A DNA stretch of 64,000 bases from Copromyces sp. CBS 386.78 (taxonomy: Eukaryota > Ascomycota > Sordariomycetes > Sordariales > Sordariaceae). Made by a program: the position numbers and the translations under genes. Below the pieces are notes generated by a model that had not been told where the DNA came from, searched no databases, and was given only the letters and a program-made list of their open reading frames with translations. Of the stretch, positions 1 through 11,539 are shown piece after piece; position 1 is the first letter of the stretch, and every line of letters starts with the position of its first letter. The stretch lies in assembly GCA_030685235.1 (NCBI GenBank), contig MU839086.1:310001-374000 (forward strand). Reading direction: 5' to 3'.

Positions 1-252
1 TACCTAATCCTGGGGACACTGTAGTCCTATCCCTCCCGATACCTCTCTTTACCTCTATAACATAAATTCCCACCGCATACCACCTCCATCCTTCCCTCCG
101 AATCTCCTCGACAACACAACAACCAGGTCCTTCCACCCTTCTACCTCGCTTGGTTCCCTCGGACCAGCAAGTCTCTTTCACCAAGTCCGGCTTTGTTGCC
201 TCGAGCATCAACAGTGTCTCAAGTTTTCGATACTGCCACGACGACAACAGCC
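1..252 (+). promoter_or_regulatory. 5' flank of the phosphate permease gene
   Basis: This stretch is pyrimidine-rich, with long C/T runs before the start codon, as is usual for 5' leaders of filamentous fungi. I see no ORF. I also see no clear CACGTG-type PHO box in the part that is visible, but the promoter is cut off by the window edge. Confidence 0.4.
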
Positions 253-2015
253 ATGGGTGCACCTGAGAAGACCGCCGGAGGCAACAACGCCTACCACAAC
301 TTCCACAATGACTTTCTTCACATCAAGGATCCCAACGAGAGGCGACGACTCGCCCTCGCCGAAGTTGACAAAGCACCATTCGGATGGTATCACGTCCGAG
401 CCGTCGCTGTTGCCGGCGTCGGTTTCTTCACAGACTCTTACGACATCTTCACCGCCTCTCTTCTGACCGTCATGGTTGGCGTTGTCTACTTCCCAGGCGT
501 AGGCAAGATGCCTACCACCTCCGACACCGCCCTCAAGCTCGCAACCTCGGCCGGCACGGTTATTGGCCAGGTCGGCTTCGGCGCCGCTGCTGATATCTTC
601 GGTCGTAAGAGCATGTACGGATTGGAACTGCTCTTCATCATCTTCGCCACTCTCGCTCAGGCTTTGGCCTCTGGGTCTCCTTCCATCAACATCATCGGCA
701 TCCTCATCTTCTGGCGTGTTCTGATGGTAAGCAATCGTTCAAACACTCCCCTTTTCATAAGAGACACTTAGCTAACTCACACTTACAACAGGGTGTCGGT
801 ATCGGTGGAGACTATCCTCTCTCCAGTATTATCACCTCCGAGTTTGCTACAACCAAGTGGAGAGGTGCCATGATGGGTGCCGTCTTTGCTATGCAGGGTC
901 TTGGCCAGCTTGCTGCCGCATTCGTCATGTTGTTCGTTACACTCGGTTTCAAGAAGTCACTGGAGCCTGCTCCTACCCTGGCTACCTGCACCGGAGATTG
1001 TGCCGTCGCCGTTGACAAGATGTGGCGTACAGTCATTGGTATGGGTGCCGTCCCCGGCTGCATCGCGCTCTACTACCGCTTGACCATCCCCGAGACCCCC
1101 CGCTACACCTTCGACGTCAAGAGGGACGTCGAGCAGGCCAGCGACGACATCGAAGCCTTCAAGAATGGCCAGCCCAAGGGCCAGCCTGACGAGGCCACCC
1201 GCATCGCCATCCAGAAGGAGGCCGAGAAGAAGATGGAGATCCCCAAGGCCAGCTGGAGGGACTTCCTCCGCCACTACTCCAAGCGCAAGAACGCCATGCT
1301 GCTCGCCGGCACCGCTCTCTCATGGTGCTTCCTCGATATTGCCTACTACGGCGTCTCGCTCAACAACGCCACTATCCTCGAGGTCATCGGCTACTCCACC
1401 TCCGGCGCCAAGAACACGTACGAGATCCTCTACAACACCGCCGTCGGCAACTTGATCATTGTCCTCGCCGGTGCCGTCCCGGGTTACTGGGTCACTGTCT
1501 TCACCGTCGACACCATCGGCCGCAAGCCGATCCAGTTTATGGGCTTCGGCATCCTCACCATCCTGTTCGTGGTCATGGGCTTCGCCTACAAGCACCTCTC
1601 GCCCAACGCTCTGCTCGCCATCTTTGTGCTCGCCCAGTTCTTCTTCAACTTTGGCCCCAACGCCACCACCTTCATCGTCCCCGGCGAGGTCTTCCCCACC
1701 CGTTATCGGTCTACCTCGCACGGCTTGAGCGCCGCCATGGGCAAGATCGGCTCCATCATTGGCCAGGGCGCCATTGCTCCCCTGCGCACCCGTGGTGCCG
1801 TCCCCGGTAACCCCAATCCCTGGATGGACCATGTTCTCGAGATCTATGCCCTGTTCATGTTGCTCGGAGTTGGCACCACTTTCTTGATCCCTGAGACCAA
1901 GAGGAAGACGCTCGAGGAGCTGGCGGGCGAGTATGATATGAGTGGTGAGGAGGAGGCGCAGAGGAATGCGGCCGCCGTCATTGAGAACAAGACGGATGCA
2001 CCCCACGGGCAGTAG
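253..2015 (+). CDS. inorganic phosphate:H+ symporter (PHO84/PHO-5 family, MFS)
   Basis: Plasma-membrane high-affinity phosphate permease of the phosphate:H+ symporter branch of the major facilitator superfamily. There are two exons, 253-726 and 792-2015, separated by a 65-bp intron (donor GTAAGC, branch CTAAC, acceptor ACAG). They encode 565 residues, close to the length of other fungal members. The start is the ATG at 253 in a good Kozak context; an in-frame TTG further upstream is not used. Visible signatures are the loop 2-3 motif DIFGRK near residue 114, the family signature GVGIGGDYPLSS created exactly across the splice junction at residues 159-170, and an IPETPRY motif after the central membrane segments, followed by the usual cytoplasmic loop. 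The C-terminal tail is acidic and has no membrane segment. The family is certain; whether it is the main or a secondary Pi transporter cannot be told from sequence. Confidence 0.95.
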
Positions 2016-2097
2016 TGCTGTCCATGTCTAAAGAGGGACGGGCTGTCTTAAAAATTTGGTTATAATATGGCATAATTTGCTTTTAATGATAGAATGA

Positions 2098-2206
2098 TTA
2101 TTGGCGGGGCAAAAAGATAGCGAAAGAATCTAAGGAAGGGGGGGGGGGGGGGGAGGGGAGAGAATTATTGGCGGGGCAAAAATCTGGCGATAGAATCTAG
2201 GGAGGG
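2098..2206. repeat. imperfect tandem duplication with a poly-G tract
   Basis: About 43 bp starting with ATTATTGGCGGGGCAAAAA recurs about 66 bp further on with a few substitutions (copies near 2098-2140 and 2164-2206). A run of more than 15 G residues separates the copies at about 2138-2153. The repeat lies in the 3' flank of the phosphate permease gene. Confidence 0.7.
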
Positions 2207-2370
2207 GAGAATAATACCCGGAAGTCTCGAATACAAAAGACAAGAAAATATAACATATTACCTTGCACTTGAACTTCATATTGTGTGATTAACAACATGA
2301 TACTTTGAAAAGTCGACTTACAGGACAAGAGTGTCTCCAGGCCACTTGTACCTCGAGTTTTGTCTTTCTT

Positions 2371-2424
<54 letters not shown>

Positions 2425-2584
2425 TGTTTTTTTTTTAAAACAAACAATTTGTTGGTTTAAAAAATTNNNNNNNNNNTTTTTTTTTTTTTTGTTTATTTTT
2501 TTTCTTTCTTGGGCGGGGGTTTGGGGGGGTGGGGTTTTTTTTGGGTGGTGTGTAGGTTGCAAAGGGGGGGGTTTTTTTTTTTTT

Positions 2585-2630
<46 letters not shown>
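2371..2630. other. homopolymer-rich tract with an assembly gap (10 N at 2467-2476)
   Basis: Long T runs at about 2371-2423 and 2585-2630 flank a stretch of T-, G- and N-rich sequence. The ten N bases are an assembly gap. The flanking homopolymers are likely to be poorly resolved, so all lysine- or phenylalanine-only reading frames here are artefacts. Confidence 0.85.
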
Positions 2631-2631
<1 letters not shown>

Positions 2632-3811
2632 AGTTTCGTCTACATAGAGTAAAACACTCAAGTTCTGGATTACAAGAAGTTAACATATCGCTGCATGCTT
2701 CTAGCTGTCTGTCATTTTACACTCCTTCGGTGACATTCGCTCTGACAGCACTCCGAGCGTCTCGGCTTACTTCCGTGCGTCCTGAAATGCGCTGCCTTTA
2801 CGAGGTCTGAAACCGAGCCTAGGTAGGCGTGGTATATGTAACAAACGTACTTGTAGGAGACATGGATGTACCAGACAGATTGCTAACCTCTTTCGGACCT
2901 TCTTCAGTCCCTCGCATCCTCTACATGGTTTCCGAGTTCCGATAGCTATCACAGCGCCAGCTTTTATACAGGTGAAAGGTGATGAATGTAATATTTGGCT
3001 ACTGAAGACCGAAGAGATTGGATTAGGAGTAAACTCCAACAGGAAAAATCGATGGGGTGGGCTGGGCTTCTATGCCCTAGAATGTGAGCCGTGACTGGGG
3101 ATCGTGAGATGACACGTCAAGGTGAAGTGGTTCAATAGATCTCGCACGTAAGCTTCTTTGACTTTATGAGAGTGCCGCCGCAAGAAACTGCGAGGAGTCC
3201 CTCACGTCGTAGAAAATAGCGTGAAGATTGGAACGCATGTTTGCGTGACAGACACCTCGACATATAAATTTGAGACCTTCCATAGAAGACACGGATTGGC
3301 ACCTATAATAAAGTGCAGAGTAAGCACGTTGCAAATGGAGTTTCAAATTCGTAACTGTTTACTTACAATGGCAATGTTGACAACAAGTAATAGTTTGCAT
3401 CGAGTCCGCGACCAAAATCTTGTATACTTAACTCTCCTGATGCTGATTGCCTATAGCCCAAGTCTATGACTCTATTGTCTCTAGAACCAAACCCGTTTCG
3501 CGTGCACTTCTATATGCCTGATGATATTTGAACAACCACACGACTCCCCTACGGCTACAAACGGAGCAAGTCTCAAATGTCATAATGATACCGGAGTGGA
3601 CCAAAACCCCCAAATGGCATCCTTTCAGCTCTAAGCCAAGAATATCTCTGGGGTGTATATAATTTGCCTATAAAAAACCAAGCCAACCAACGCCATGGCA
3701 ATGTGTCTCGTGCGTACGCCCCAAGTACAAATAACCCTTGTAGTAAGTGAAACCAAGCTTGACCGCCCGTTTCAAGACTCCCCTAGCCCATAGCAAGAAA
3801 AGTTCTTTATC
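2631..3811. other. intergenic region, no gene seen
   Basis: Only short unsupported ORFs are present on both strands. The part next to 3812 is the 3' flank of the minus-strand LEU5-like gene. Confidence 0.5.
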
Positions 3812-5100
3812 TTATATGCCCAAAAATGTCTTTAACCTTTCGTAAGTGTAGAAGCTCGCAGCCACCATGGGAACCACCTTCGCATATCCGATAGTCAACC
3901 CGACAAAGAAGCCGCGGAACCCACGTTCCCTCATGATCAGCTTGGCCGTCTCGCCAATGGTCATCCTATGACCATCGCCGACTGCCCCGCCGACCTGCAT
4001 TCTTCGCCTGATGACCTCCAATGGATACGACACCGTCTGCGAGACCAGACCCGCAATACCACCAGCCGAAAGCTCTGCCCATGAGCGCAAGGGGGCAGCC
4101 TTGCCGGCCGGCGCGTTTTCTGGTTGCGGTAGTGTCGTCCATTGCGCAAGCTTCGGGTGTCGAAAGATGTCGCCAACAGTGTCGTGCGTGAGGAAGGACA
4201 TGCCAGCGTAGGGAAGCATGCCGAGGAGAGTGGGGGAGAAGCCGCGGTAGAAGTTGACGAGACCGGTTTTTGGGATCAGAGCGGGCGCGTGTGCTGAGGC
4301 CGCGGTCATGTTTCGCAAAGGAGGTGGCGCGTTTTCTGGAGTTGTCATGGCGTTTTCGCTGTATATTTGCCTAACGATGGATCGGAGGGATGACCGGCCT
4401 TCCCGTTTTGTTTCGAACGCTAGTCGTACTCGGATCACTTCGAGGGGGTAGGTGAAGAAGACAGAAGTGACGCCGGCGAGCGAGCCGCTGACAAGCCGCC
4501 GTAAGGGGGTTTCCTGGTCCTTGCGAGTGATAAAAAGTGCCCTGACTTGCTCATAGGCCAGAAACTTGATGCCGGCGTACGGAAAGATCCTGAGGAGGGT
4601 TGCGGAATGGCCCCTAAAAAGGCCGATTGGCCCATCCTGTCGATAGATGTCTTTTATAGCTTCCCCAAACCCCCACCATGAGCCCGCATACTTGAGGAAG
4701 TGTGGATTGCGAGCCTGGAACAGGATCTTGACCCGGTCAAGCGGTGCGACAACGGTTTTAGCCTGTCGAACAAGAAGGGTCAGTCAGGATCATCGAGGTC
4801 GGGTCGCGCATGGGATGCAACGAGTGTAGTATCGACGGGGTTGAATAAACATACCGCACATCCGGCCAAGCCCCCTGCTACCCCCGATCTCCAGACATAA
4901 TCCAGACTCCGTTTCTTCTGATTCTCGGAATCCTTCTTTGACCGCGGGACAGAAGCCTCATCGTCTGTCGGACAGACAGCTACTTCACCCTTCTCTTTCT
5001 GTATCCTGGCCCCCAGCCGGAACGCATCGGCTGCTACCTCTCGTGGTTCGTTTGATCCGCTCCCCGGCATGGAGGCATGGCTGATGAGCGCCGGGGGCAT
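3812..5100 (-). CDS. LEU5: mitochondrial carrier, LEU5/SLC25A42-type coenzyme A transporter
   Basis: Inner-membrane carrier needed to accumulate coenzyme A in the mitochondrial matrix. Two exons on the minus strand, 5100-4855 and 4762-3812, flank a 92-bp intron (donor GTATGT, acceptor CGACAG) and give 398 residues. The ATG at 5100 is the first in-frame one; an upstream TTG is ignored. Three mitochondrial-carrier repeats are visible. Repeat 1 has the signature VAPLDRVKILFQ just after the splice junction. Repeat 2 has TYPLEVIRVRLAFE. Repeat 3 has SYPLEVIRRRMQ and ends ERLKTFLGI. The segments GHSATLLRIFPYAGIKFLAYE, GMLPYAGMSFLTHD and RGFFVGLTIGYAKVVPMVA match the yeast Leu5 layout closely, including the SLDYVWRSGVAGG start of the first helix. 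The N-terminal tail of about 60 residues and the linker between repeats 2 and 3 are fungal additions. CoA specificity is inferred from the family. Confidence 0.93.
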
Positions 5101-5677
5101 TCCCTCTGACGCGGGCCTCAAACGGGCTCCTCAGAATATCGTGGGCGATGGATCGTAATTTCGGAGAGAGACTGAATGCGCCTTCCTATAAGCGCATTGC
5201 CGGCGGAAAAGTCTTCGGGTGCAAAGATGCGGACTCGGCGATGCGACGGTAGAGTTGCCGGTTTTGCACAAGCCAGAAACACAACCCTAGCGTTGCGGCG
5301 CCGAGATGGAAGAATTGGAGGGTAATGGATGGCGGGATTAAATTGTGAAGAGAGCGCTGGTTTGAGGATCGAGTCTAGGAAATTGAAGGTATTTTGGAGG
5401 ATCGATACAGGTACCGGAATTATTACATCACACACTTTGCAGCGGAGCCGGGAAAAGACATTGAGGGCACATTCCGGTCCCCATTTTCTTTCAACATCAC
5501 TTCGGGTGAGATGTCTCTCACTTGACCTCCAAATTCCCAAATTCCCCCGCCAGCCGGTCCCTGTCAGCCGAGGATTGCCGAAGACATTCTGGAAACCTGG
5601 AACCGGCGGGGCTGAGTAATCTGCAAAACAGCCATTTGCGTTGGTCACGAGACCCCAAACGATACGTAGCGCGCCGC
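5101..5677. other. 5' flank of the LEU5-like gene, no supported gene
   Basis: A minus-strand ORF of 176 codons (5118-5648) fills this stretch but resembles no family and lies directly upstream of the LEU5 start. It is more likely 5' leader and promoter sequence. Normal base composition ends at the Copia insertion site. Confidence 0.5.
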
Positions 5678-5682
5678 CATCC

Positions 5683-5862
5683 TGTCAGATGTGACTGTGC
5701 AGAATTGATTGATTGAAGAGTGTGTGTAACTGACTCGCCTAGAAGGTATGGGGGGTGCTGGAGTATCCTAGAGGGCCCTAGAATCCAATAATCTAGGGGG
5801 CTGAGCGGCTAACCTAGATTGAGTATAATTAGAAACCTAAATATCTACCTTCTAATTTAATA
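5683..5862 (-). repeat. LTR of the Copia element (3' LTR in coding sense)
   Basis: 180 bp, aligned end to end with 11034-11212. The outer part (5683 to about 5800) keeps TG and CA dinucleotides. The inner part carries C-to-T and G-to-A changes, and its end reads TTAATA where the other copy has CTGACA. Confidence 0.9.
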
Positions 5863-5875
5863 TACCCCCTTACTT
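5863..5875 (-). other. polypurine tract of the Copia element
   Basis: On the minus strand this reads AAGTAAGGGGGTA directly before the LTR, as expected for the plus-strand primer of an element transcribed right to left. Confidence 0.65.
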
Positions 5876-8800
5876 ATAGACCTTCTTTATAAGGTAAAAG
5901 TGAAGTTATTTATAATTTTCTTTCTTTTAGTATATTAATTTCCTTAGTTAAATTATAAGTATTTTTTAGAATATCGTTAGGAATTTCCTTCTTAATCCTT
6001 ATTTCCTTTCGAATTAGTACGTTCGCTATCCTTATTAAATCCCGGAACTTTTCGTAATTTAATTGTCCTAGTATTTTTATTAACTTGTTTGCTAGTATTT
6101 TTTTTTATTTTTAAATATTCGATTATAATCCTTCCTTTTATAATTTCTTATTATAATTAGTAATAATAAATGTTAATATATTTTAATTTGGTTATTAATT
6201 GTAATATTTTAATAGTTAGAATATAGATCGTTTAAGTATTATTATAGTTAATTACGGGAATTTTTTAATCGCGGGGAATTTTAATTTCCTTATATAGACG
6301 TATAATAGTAATAGTTTCCTTTATTGCGTTAGAAATCGATAATAGTTCTACTTTGGTAGTTAAAATTAATACCGTTCTTTATTTAGTAGTACTTTAGTAA
6401 ATAAAATTATTAAATAGTTTGATTATAAAGTTATATAAACTTTTCCGATTTAGTGTATTATCGGCGTATAAGGTATTTGAAGCTATTTCGAACTTTAATA
6501 ACGATTTAAAATAGAGGGAAAAATTTGGATAGAATTAAAGGTAGTATAATATTTTATTAGTAATTTTACAATATTAAAGATTAGGATTGTAATTATAGCG
6601 AATTAAACGGTTAATTATAAAGGTAATATTTGTTCGGGTAATTATTATAATGTATATTATCGATCCGACGACAATTTAATAATTTTATATTTTATTAAAA
6701 GTAGTTATACTATTGTAGGGTAAAAGTTCTTCATTATTTATTAGAATAAAGGTAAAAGTATAGGGATTTTTAATAAATTTGGTAATTTTGTGAATATATT
6801 CCTATTAAAATAATTAAATTAGTCTTACTTTTCGATTTCGAATAATTTTAATACTTAAAAATTATTAAAGGTTATTACCCCCTATAAATTTATATTTTTC
6901 TTCTAAATTTTTTATTATTTAGCTAATTTTATTATGTAATTTTTGGTCGAAAGTAAATATAATATTATTAACGTAGTAAAAAATTAGAATTTTACTGCGT
7001 TTGAGGATATATAGATCTTCGAATAATAGTTAGAAATTTATATTTTTAAAAGTACTATTAAATTTTTATTATTAAAGTAGAGGAGTATATTATAGACTAT
7101 AGAGGGCTTTAAGTAATTTGAATATTATATAATATTTTCGATATTTAGGAGGCATATGTATATAAATTTCTTTATTGAGATAAGCGTTAACGAAAGTATT
7201 TATAGCATTGTATTAAATAAATTCGAAGTTAAATTTAGCAGTATAAGCGATAATAGATTAGAAAGAACGATTAATTAATATAGAGGCGTACGTTTTTTTC
7301 TTATAATAATATTATTAATCCCCTTTAATTATAAGGCGAGCTTTGACCTTTTAAAAATGGCCGTGCTTATTGAATTTATATATATATATTTATATATAGT
7401 TAAGGATTTAGGTACCCTTGGTACGAGGGATATCTTTATCGATTTCTACTTACGATTTTTTTTCTTTATAGTTATTAAAGTATATTTCTTCTATTTATTT
7501 AAAGAGATTTCTTAGTTCGTAATATTTGAGATCGCGGTAAATCTTTAGGATTGGGGGTAGATTTTGATATTTGATGGAGTTTAATCGGCTACCTTTAGTA
7601 ATTAGACGATTGATTTTTACTTTTGTAATAATTTTGCTTTATTTTTAGCTTATTAATTGAACGAATTTCCTAACGTTGAAGGTAATTTCCTATAGTTTGA
7701 AAGACGGGAAGGAGATAGGTTTTAGTAGGTTAATAATAAGATTAGTAGAGAGAGCGGTTAGTAGTATATTTGGAGGGGTAGGATATTTAAATATAAAATT
7801 GAAGGATATTTTACTTTAAATACTTAGTTTAATTAATTTAGGGTTAATAATATTATTATTATTTATTTATAATTTATTATCGAAGAGCGACGGTAATAAT
7901 TAAGTAAGGCTATTATTTTCTATATTTTAAATTATATTAAGGGGTTTAAAGTATTATATAAATAATTAAAATAGGTAGTCGATTTTATTGAATAGGTTAG
8001 AAATTTTATCGCTAGTTAGCCTTAGCCCTTCTTTAATTTCGTTAGGGTTCTTTAAATAGATTGAGTTTTCGTTAAATAATATATTACAGGTATAGACGAT
8101 ACGGTTTACTTATGGGTTTTAAATTTAATATATAAACGAAATAGTATAGCCGACGAAGTAGCCGATTTATATTTTTAGCTAAAAGTTCTTTCGTTATTAC
8201 TCCTTTTTCTAAGCGATTTTTATTATTATATAGATTTTATAACCGTATATATGTAAATAGCTGAAATTAGGCTTTTAGGGATTAATTTATACCCTTTTAT
8301 AGTAGGTTACGAAAGTATAAAACCGTTTGTAAGAAGACTTCTAATTATAGAAATACTTAGGCGATTAGTTAATAAAGTAAATTATTATTAAGACGATTTA
8401 AGGTTAGAGGTTATAAGGGAAATAGGAGTTATTTATTATAGCGCGCGCCTTTTTTTAAATTATACCCCTTAAGCGCTTAGTACCGCTGTTTTAAATTTAA
8501 ATATTAAGTATTAAGGGTTTAAAAATAATAAGGTAAGTAGTTAACTTATTTTTAATATATTAACTATTAAATTCGTTATTATATTTAATATATTTAATTT
8601 TAATATTATATTAATAATTAATCGTATTAATAACTAAGAGTAGTCCTTTTACGATAGCCTCTATTATACGTATTATTATATAAATATTTTAAATAAATTT
8701 AGTCTATCGATAAGTAACGAATATTATATATTTAAAACCTCTTTTCCCTTATTCGTATTTAAGAAACTCGACGGCGAAACATTCTCCTAATTTAAAGCTT

Positions 8801-11033
8801 CGGTCGTATAATTTTCATATAATTTATGATTTAATTTTAAATATATTATATATATTATATTAATAAGTCGCTAATCCTTTGAATATAGTGCTTTTAATAT
8901 TATAAAGGTATTCGAGGATTTGCGGACTATAGTAACCGAATTATTCGTATTAGAATTAGGCGGGTATTTTATATATACGACAGCTAATATAGGAGTTAAA
9001 ATAGTTTTGTCGAACGAAGAAAGTAGTACGGTTGAAAGAGAGAGGAAGGTATTTAAAAACCGTTTAATAATAGATTTCTTAAAAGAAATAGAAAATTAAG
9101 CTATTTAGCCGATAAAGGTAATTATTAGGTAGTTTATAATCCTAGTAAAAGTTTTATTTTCGAAGTAGGTATAAAAATATAAAATTTATAATAAAATTAA
9201 GGTAGAAGGCGACTTTTCTTAGTTATAGCCGTAGAGCTCCCCTTTCTCCTTATATTTCTACGTTAATAGTTCTAAAACCCTTAATAAGTATTTGAAAGTT
9301 TTTAGCCTAAATATAATTTTCTAAGGACGTTATTCGAAATGAAGAAAAACGATTAATTTTATTAAAAATATAAAGGGAAGCCTTAAAATCGAAAATTATT
9401 AAATTCTTGAACGGGTAAATATTCTTTCTATTATTTATATTAAAAGTATTTTATTTAATAAGAAATATTGAATTGTAGGTACCGATTTTTTATTATTTTT
9501 AAGCCTTTAAAGTAGCGGTCTACGTAGAAGTAATAAAGTAGTCCTATATTTGGTTCTTAGCTTTTTTTATTTCTTTATAAATTTTGGGAAACTTTTCGAA
9601 ATTTTCGTTAATAAGTTTTTATATATAGTTATTAGGCTTTTAAATAAGGTTATTTTTTATTTTAAGTATTAAATATTAATAGTATATTATTAGGTAAGGG
9701 CTTCGTTCGTATATTTTGTATAGCGGCGCGGATCCCCCTTTCTTTTTCGGCCGTAAAGAATTATTCGCGTTTTTATTTACGTTGCGTTTCTTCTTTATAT
9801 ATATTTTCTACTTCTTTTTATAATTAGAATTAGGAGTATCCTTTTTCTTAGGTATAAATTCTTTCGAACTAGATTAATTAGTACCCTAGGCGCTATAAAT
9901 TATAATTTTTTTATTAGTTAGTAGTATAATACGTTCTAATACATTAATCCTTTTAAAGTTAGCGGATATATTTTTATAATTTAAGTACGAATTTTCTAGG
10001 TTGCGTTTAAATTTTTAGGTATTATTTGCCTAAATAAGTTTATATTTATAAGTTATATTAATAAAATCGGTAAATTATAAAGTAGGGGAGGTAGCTTCGC
10101 TAATACTTATCTTCTTACTATTAGCGATAAGGATTTCCTAATTTAAAACCTACTTTTCGAAGTCCTTAGGTAGTTTTTTAGCAGTCTCTTTAATAAAGGC
10201 TTAATATTTTCGCCGAGCAGTAGCGATTTAGTCGATAGGGCGGTAATTAATTTGGTATTTAATTTATTTTAATTATTTATAGGTAGATTTATCCTATTCG
10301 AAAATAGTATTAATGAAATAGCTAGCAATATAAATATTTATTTAATTATAGACTTTTATATTAATATTGTCGAAGTCTTTTTAATACTTATAGCGGATAT
10401 TATACGTATTATTAGTTTAATTGTAAATAGCCTTTCCTTTATAATAAAGTCTATAGCGGGGTTAATTATTATATCCTCTCTAATATTTTGTTCGGTACGG
10501 TATTTATTTTTTTCTTTAAAATTTTCTTTATTATTAAATTTTTTTTTAAATTCTTATTAGAATTAAGTAGCGGCGGTAGCAGCGGTCTTAGTACCGTTTT
10601 TATTAATTTAAATCTGAATTTGGGTTTAGGTTTAAATTGTAGTAATATTTATTATAATTGTTATAGTAGTTATTACGATTTTTTTAACCTAGATTCTTCT
10701 ATTGAATTTAATAAGTTTTTTTTGAATTGTTAGTATACGATCTTTTGCGGGCTTTGTAAGGAAGAAATCTTCCGGTTTGGGAGGTAAGACTCTTTGGATT
10801 ATAGGCCTTTCCTTAAGTAATTAATTACCGAAATTTTAATTATTTTTAATTAGTTGTTTGAGGGCTTTATATTAGTTAGGCTAGTCGCTTTAGGTTTTGA
10901 GGACGATTGTGATGGCTTTATTAGTGGATTCCTTTGATAAAGATATAGTTAACGTTATTAGTTTCGTAGGGATATTGCTTATTATCGATTATTGTAGCGC
11001 TTCTATTGTAAATACGTAAATTAGATTATTAAT

Positions 11034-11212
11034 TATTAAATATGATTGTATAGAATTGATTGATTGAAAAGTATATGTAATTAACTCGTTTAGAAGGTAT
11101 GGGGGTGTTGGAGTATCCTAGAGGGCCTTAGAATCTAGTAATCTAGGGGGCTGGGCGGCTAACCCAGATTGAGTATAGCCAGAAACCCAGATATCCACCC
11201 TCTAATCTGACA
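11034..11212 (-). repeat. LTR of the Copia element (5' LTR in coding sense)
   Basis: 179 bp. The inner edge begins TATTAA where the partner has TGTCAG, and the first 60 bases are heavily C-to-T and G-to-A changed. The outer 90 bases keep unmutated CA and TG. Target duplication CATCC follows at 11213-11217. Confidence 0.9.
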
Positions 11213-11539
11213 CATCCCGATTGTTTTTTTCTCACAAATTTTGGGGACCCTTTCACCCGTATCCATCCGCCGTCAATGCGGCTCCACAGCATCATTGCGA
11301 CTGGACGGGACCTTGCGGCACTGCAGCTGCAATTGACTACCAGTCGGAAATCCCACTGTTTGGATCTGGACCTGACGGGAACGAAGCATCTTCAGTTTCC
11401 TCCGCACTCCCGTCCCTGTTTCTGTTTTGCGGGGTGCAGTGATGAACTGGGTCTGGCTTGTCCCCATGTCCCTCACCCCCAGCACAACCTACCTGTAAAA
11501 CAGATCTTGATCTCACTCAGTTCGGCAGGAACTTTGAAC

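Larger units (their letters stand above)
5683..11212 (-). mobile_element. complete Ty1/Copia LTR retrotransposon, RIP-inactivated
   Basis: This 5530-bp element is bounded by direct LTRs (5683-5862 and 11034-11212) that start TGTCAG and end CTGACA where not mutated. It is flanked by the perfect 5-bp target duplication CATCC (5678-5682 and 11213-11217). The interior is AT-rich and almost devoid of CA and TG, which is the RIP signature. Reading is on the minus strand. The reverse-transcriptase YVDD box is visible as YVNN (complement of 6964-6975) in an ILIFYYVNNI context, with both Asp codons changed GA to AA. A purine-rich tract on the minus strand abuts the left LTR. The gag end must therefore lie near 10.8 kb and RNase H near 6 kb. 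No ORF longer than about 80 codons survives. Confidence 0.9.

Noticed and set aside
2197..2661. Lysine- and phenylalanine-rich ORFs on both strands
   Set aside because: They are translations of homopolymers and of the N gap.
5118..5648. 176-codon minus-strand ORF upstream of the LEU5-like gene
   Set aside because: No family features. It ends just before the LEU5 start and lies in normal 5' flanking sequence.
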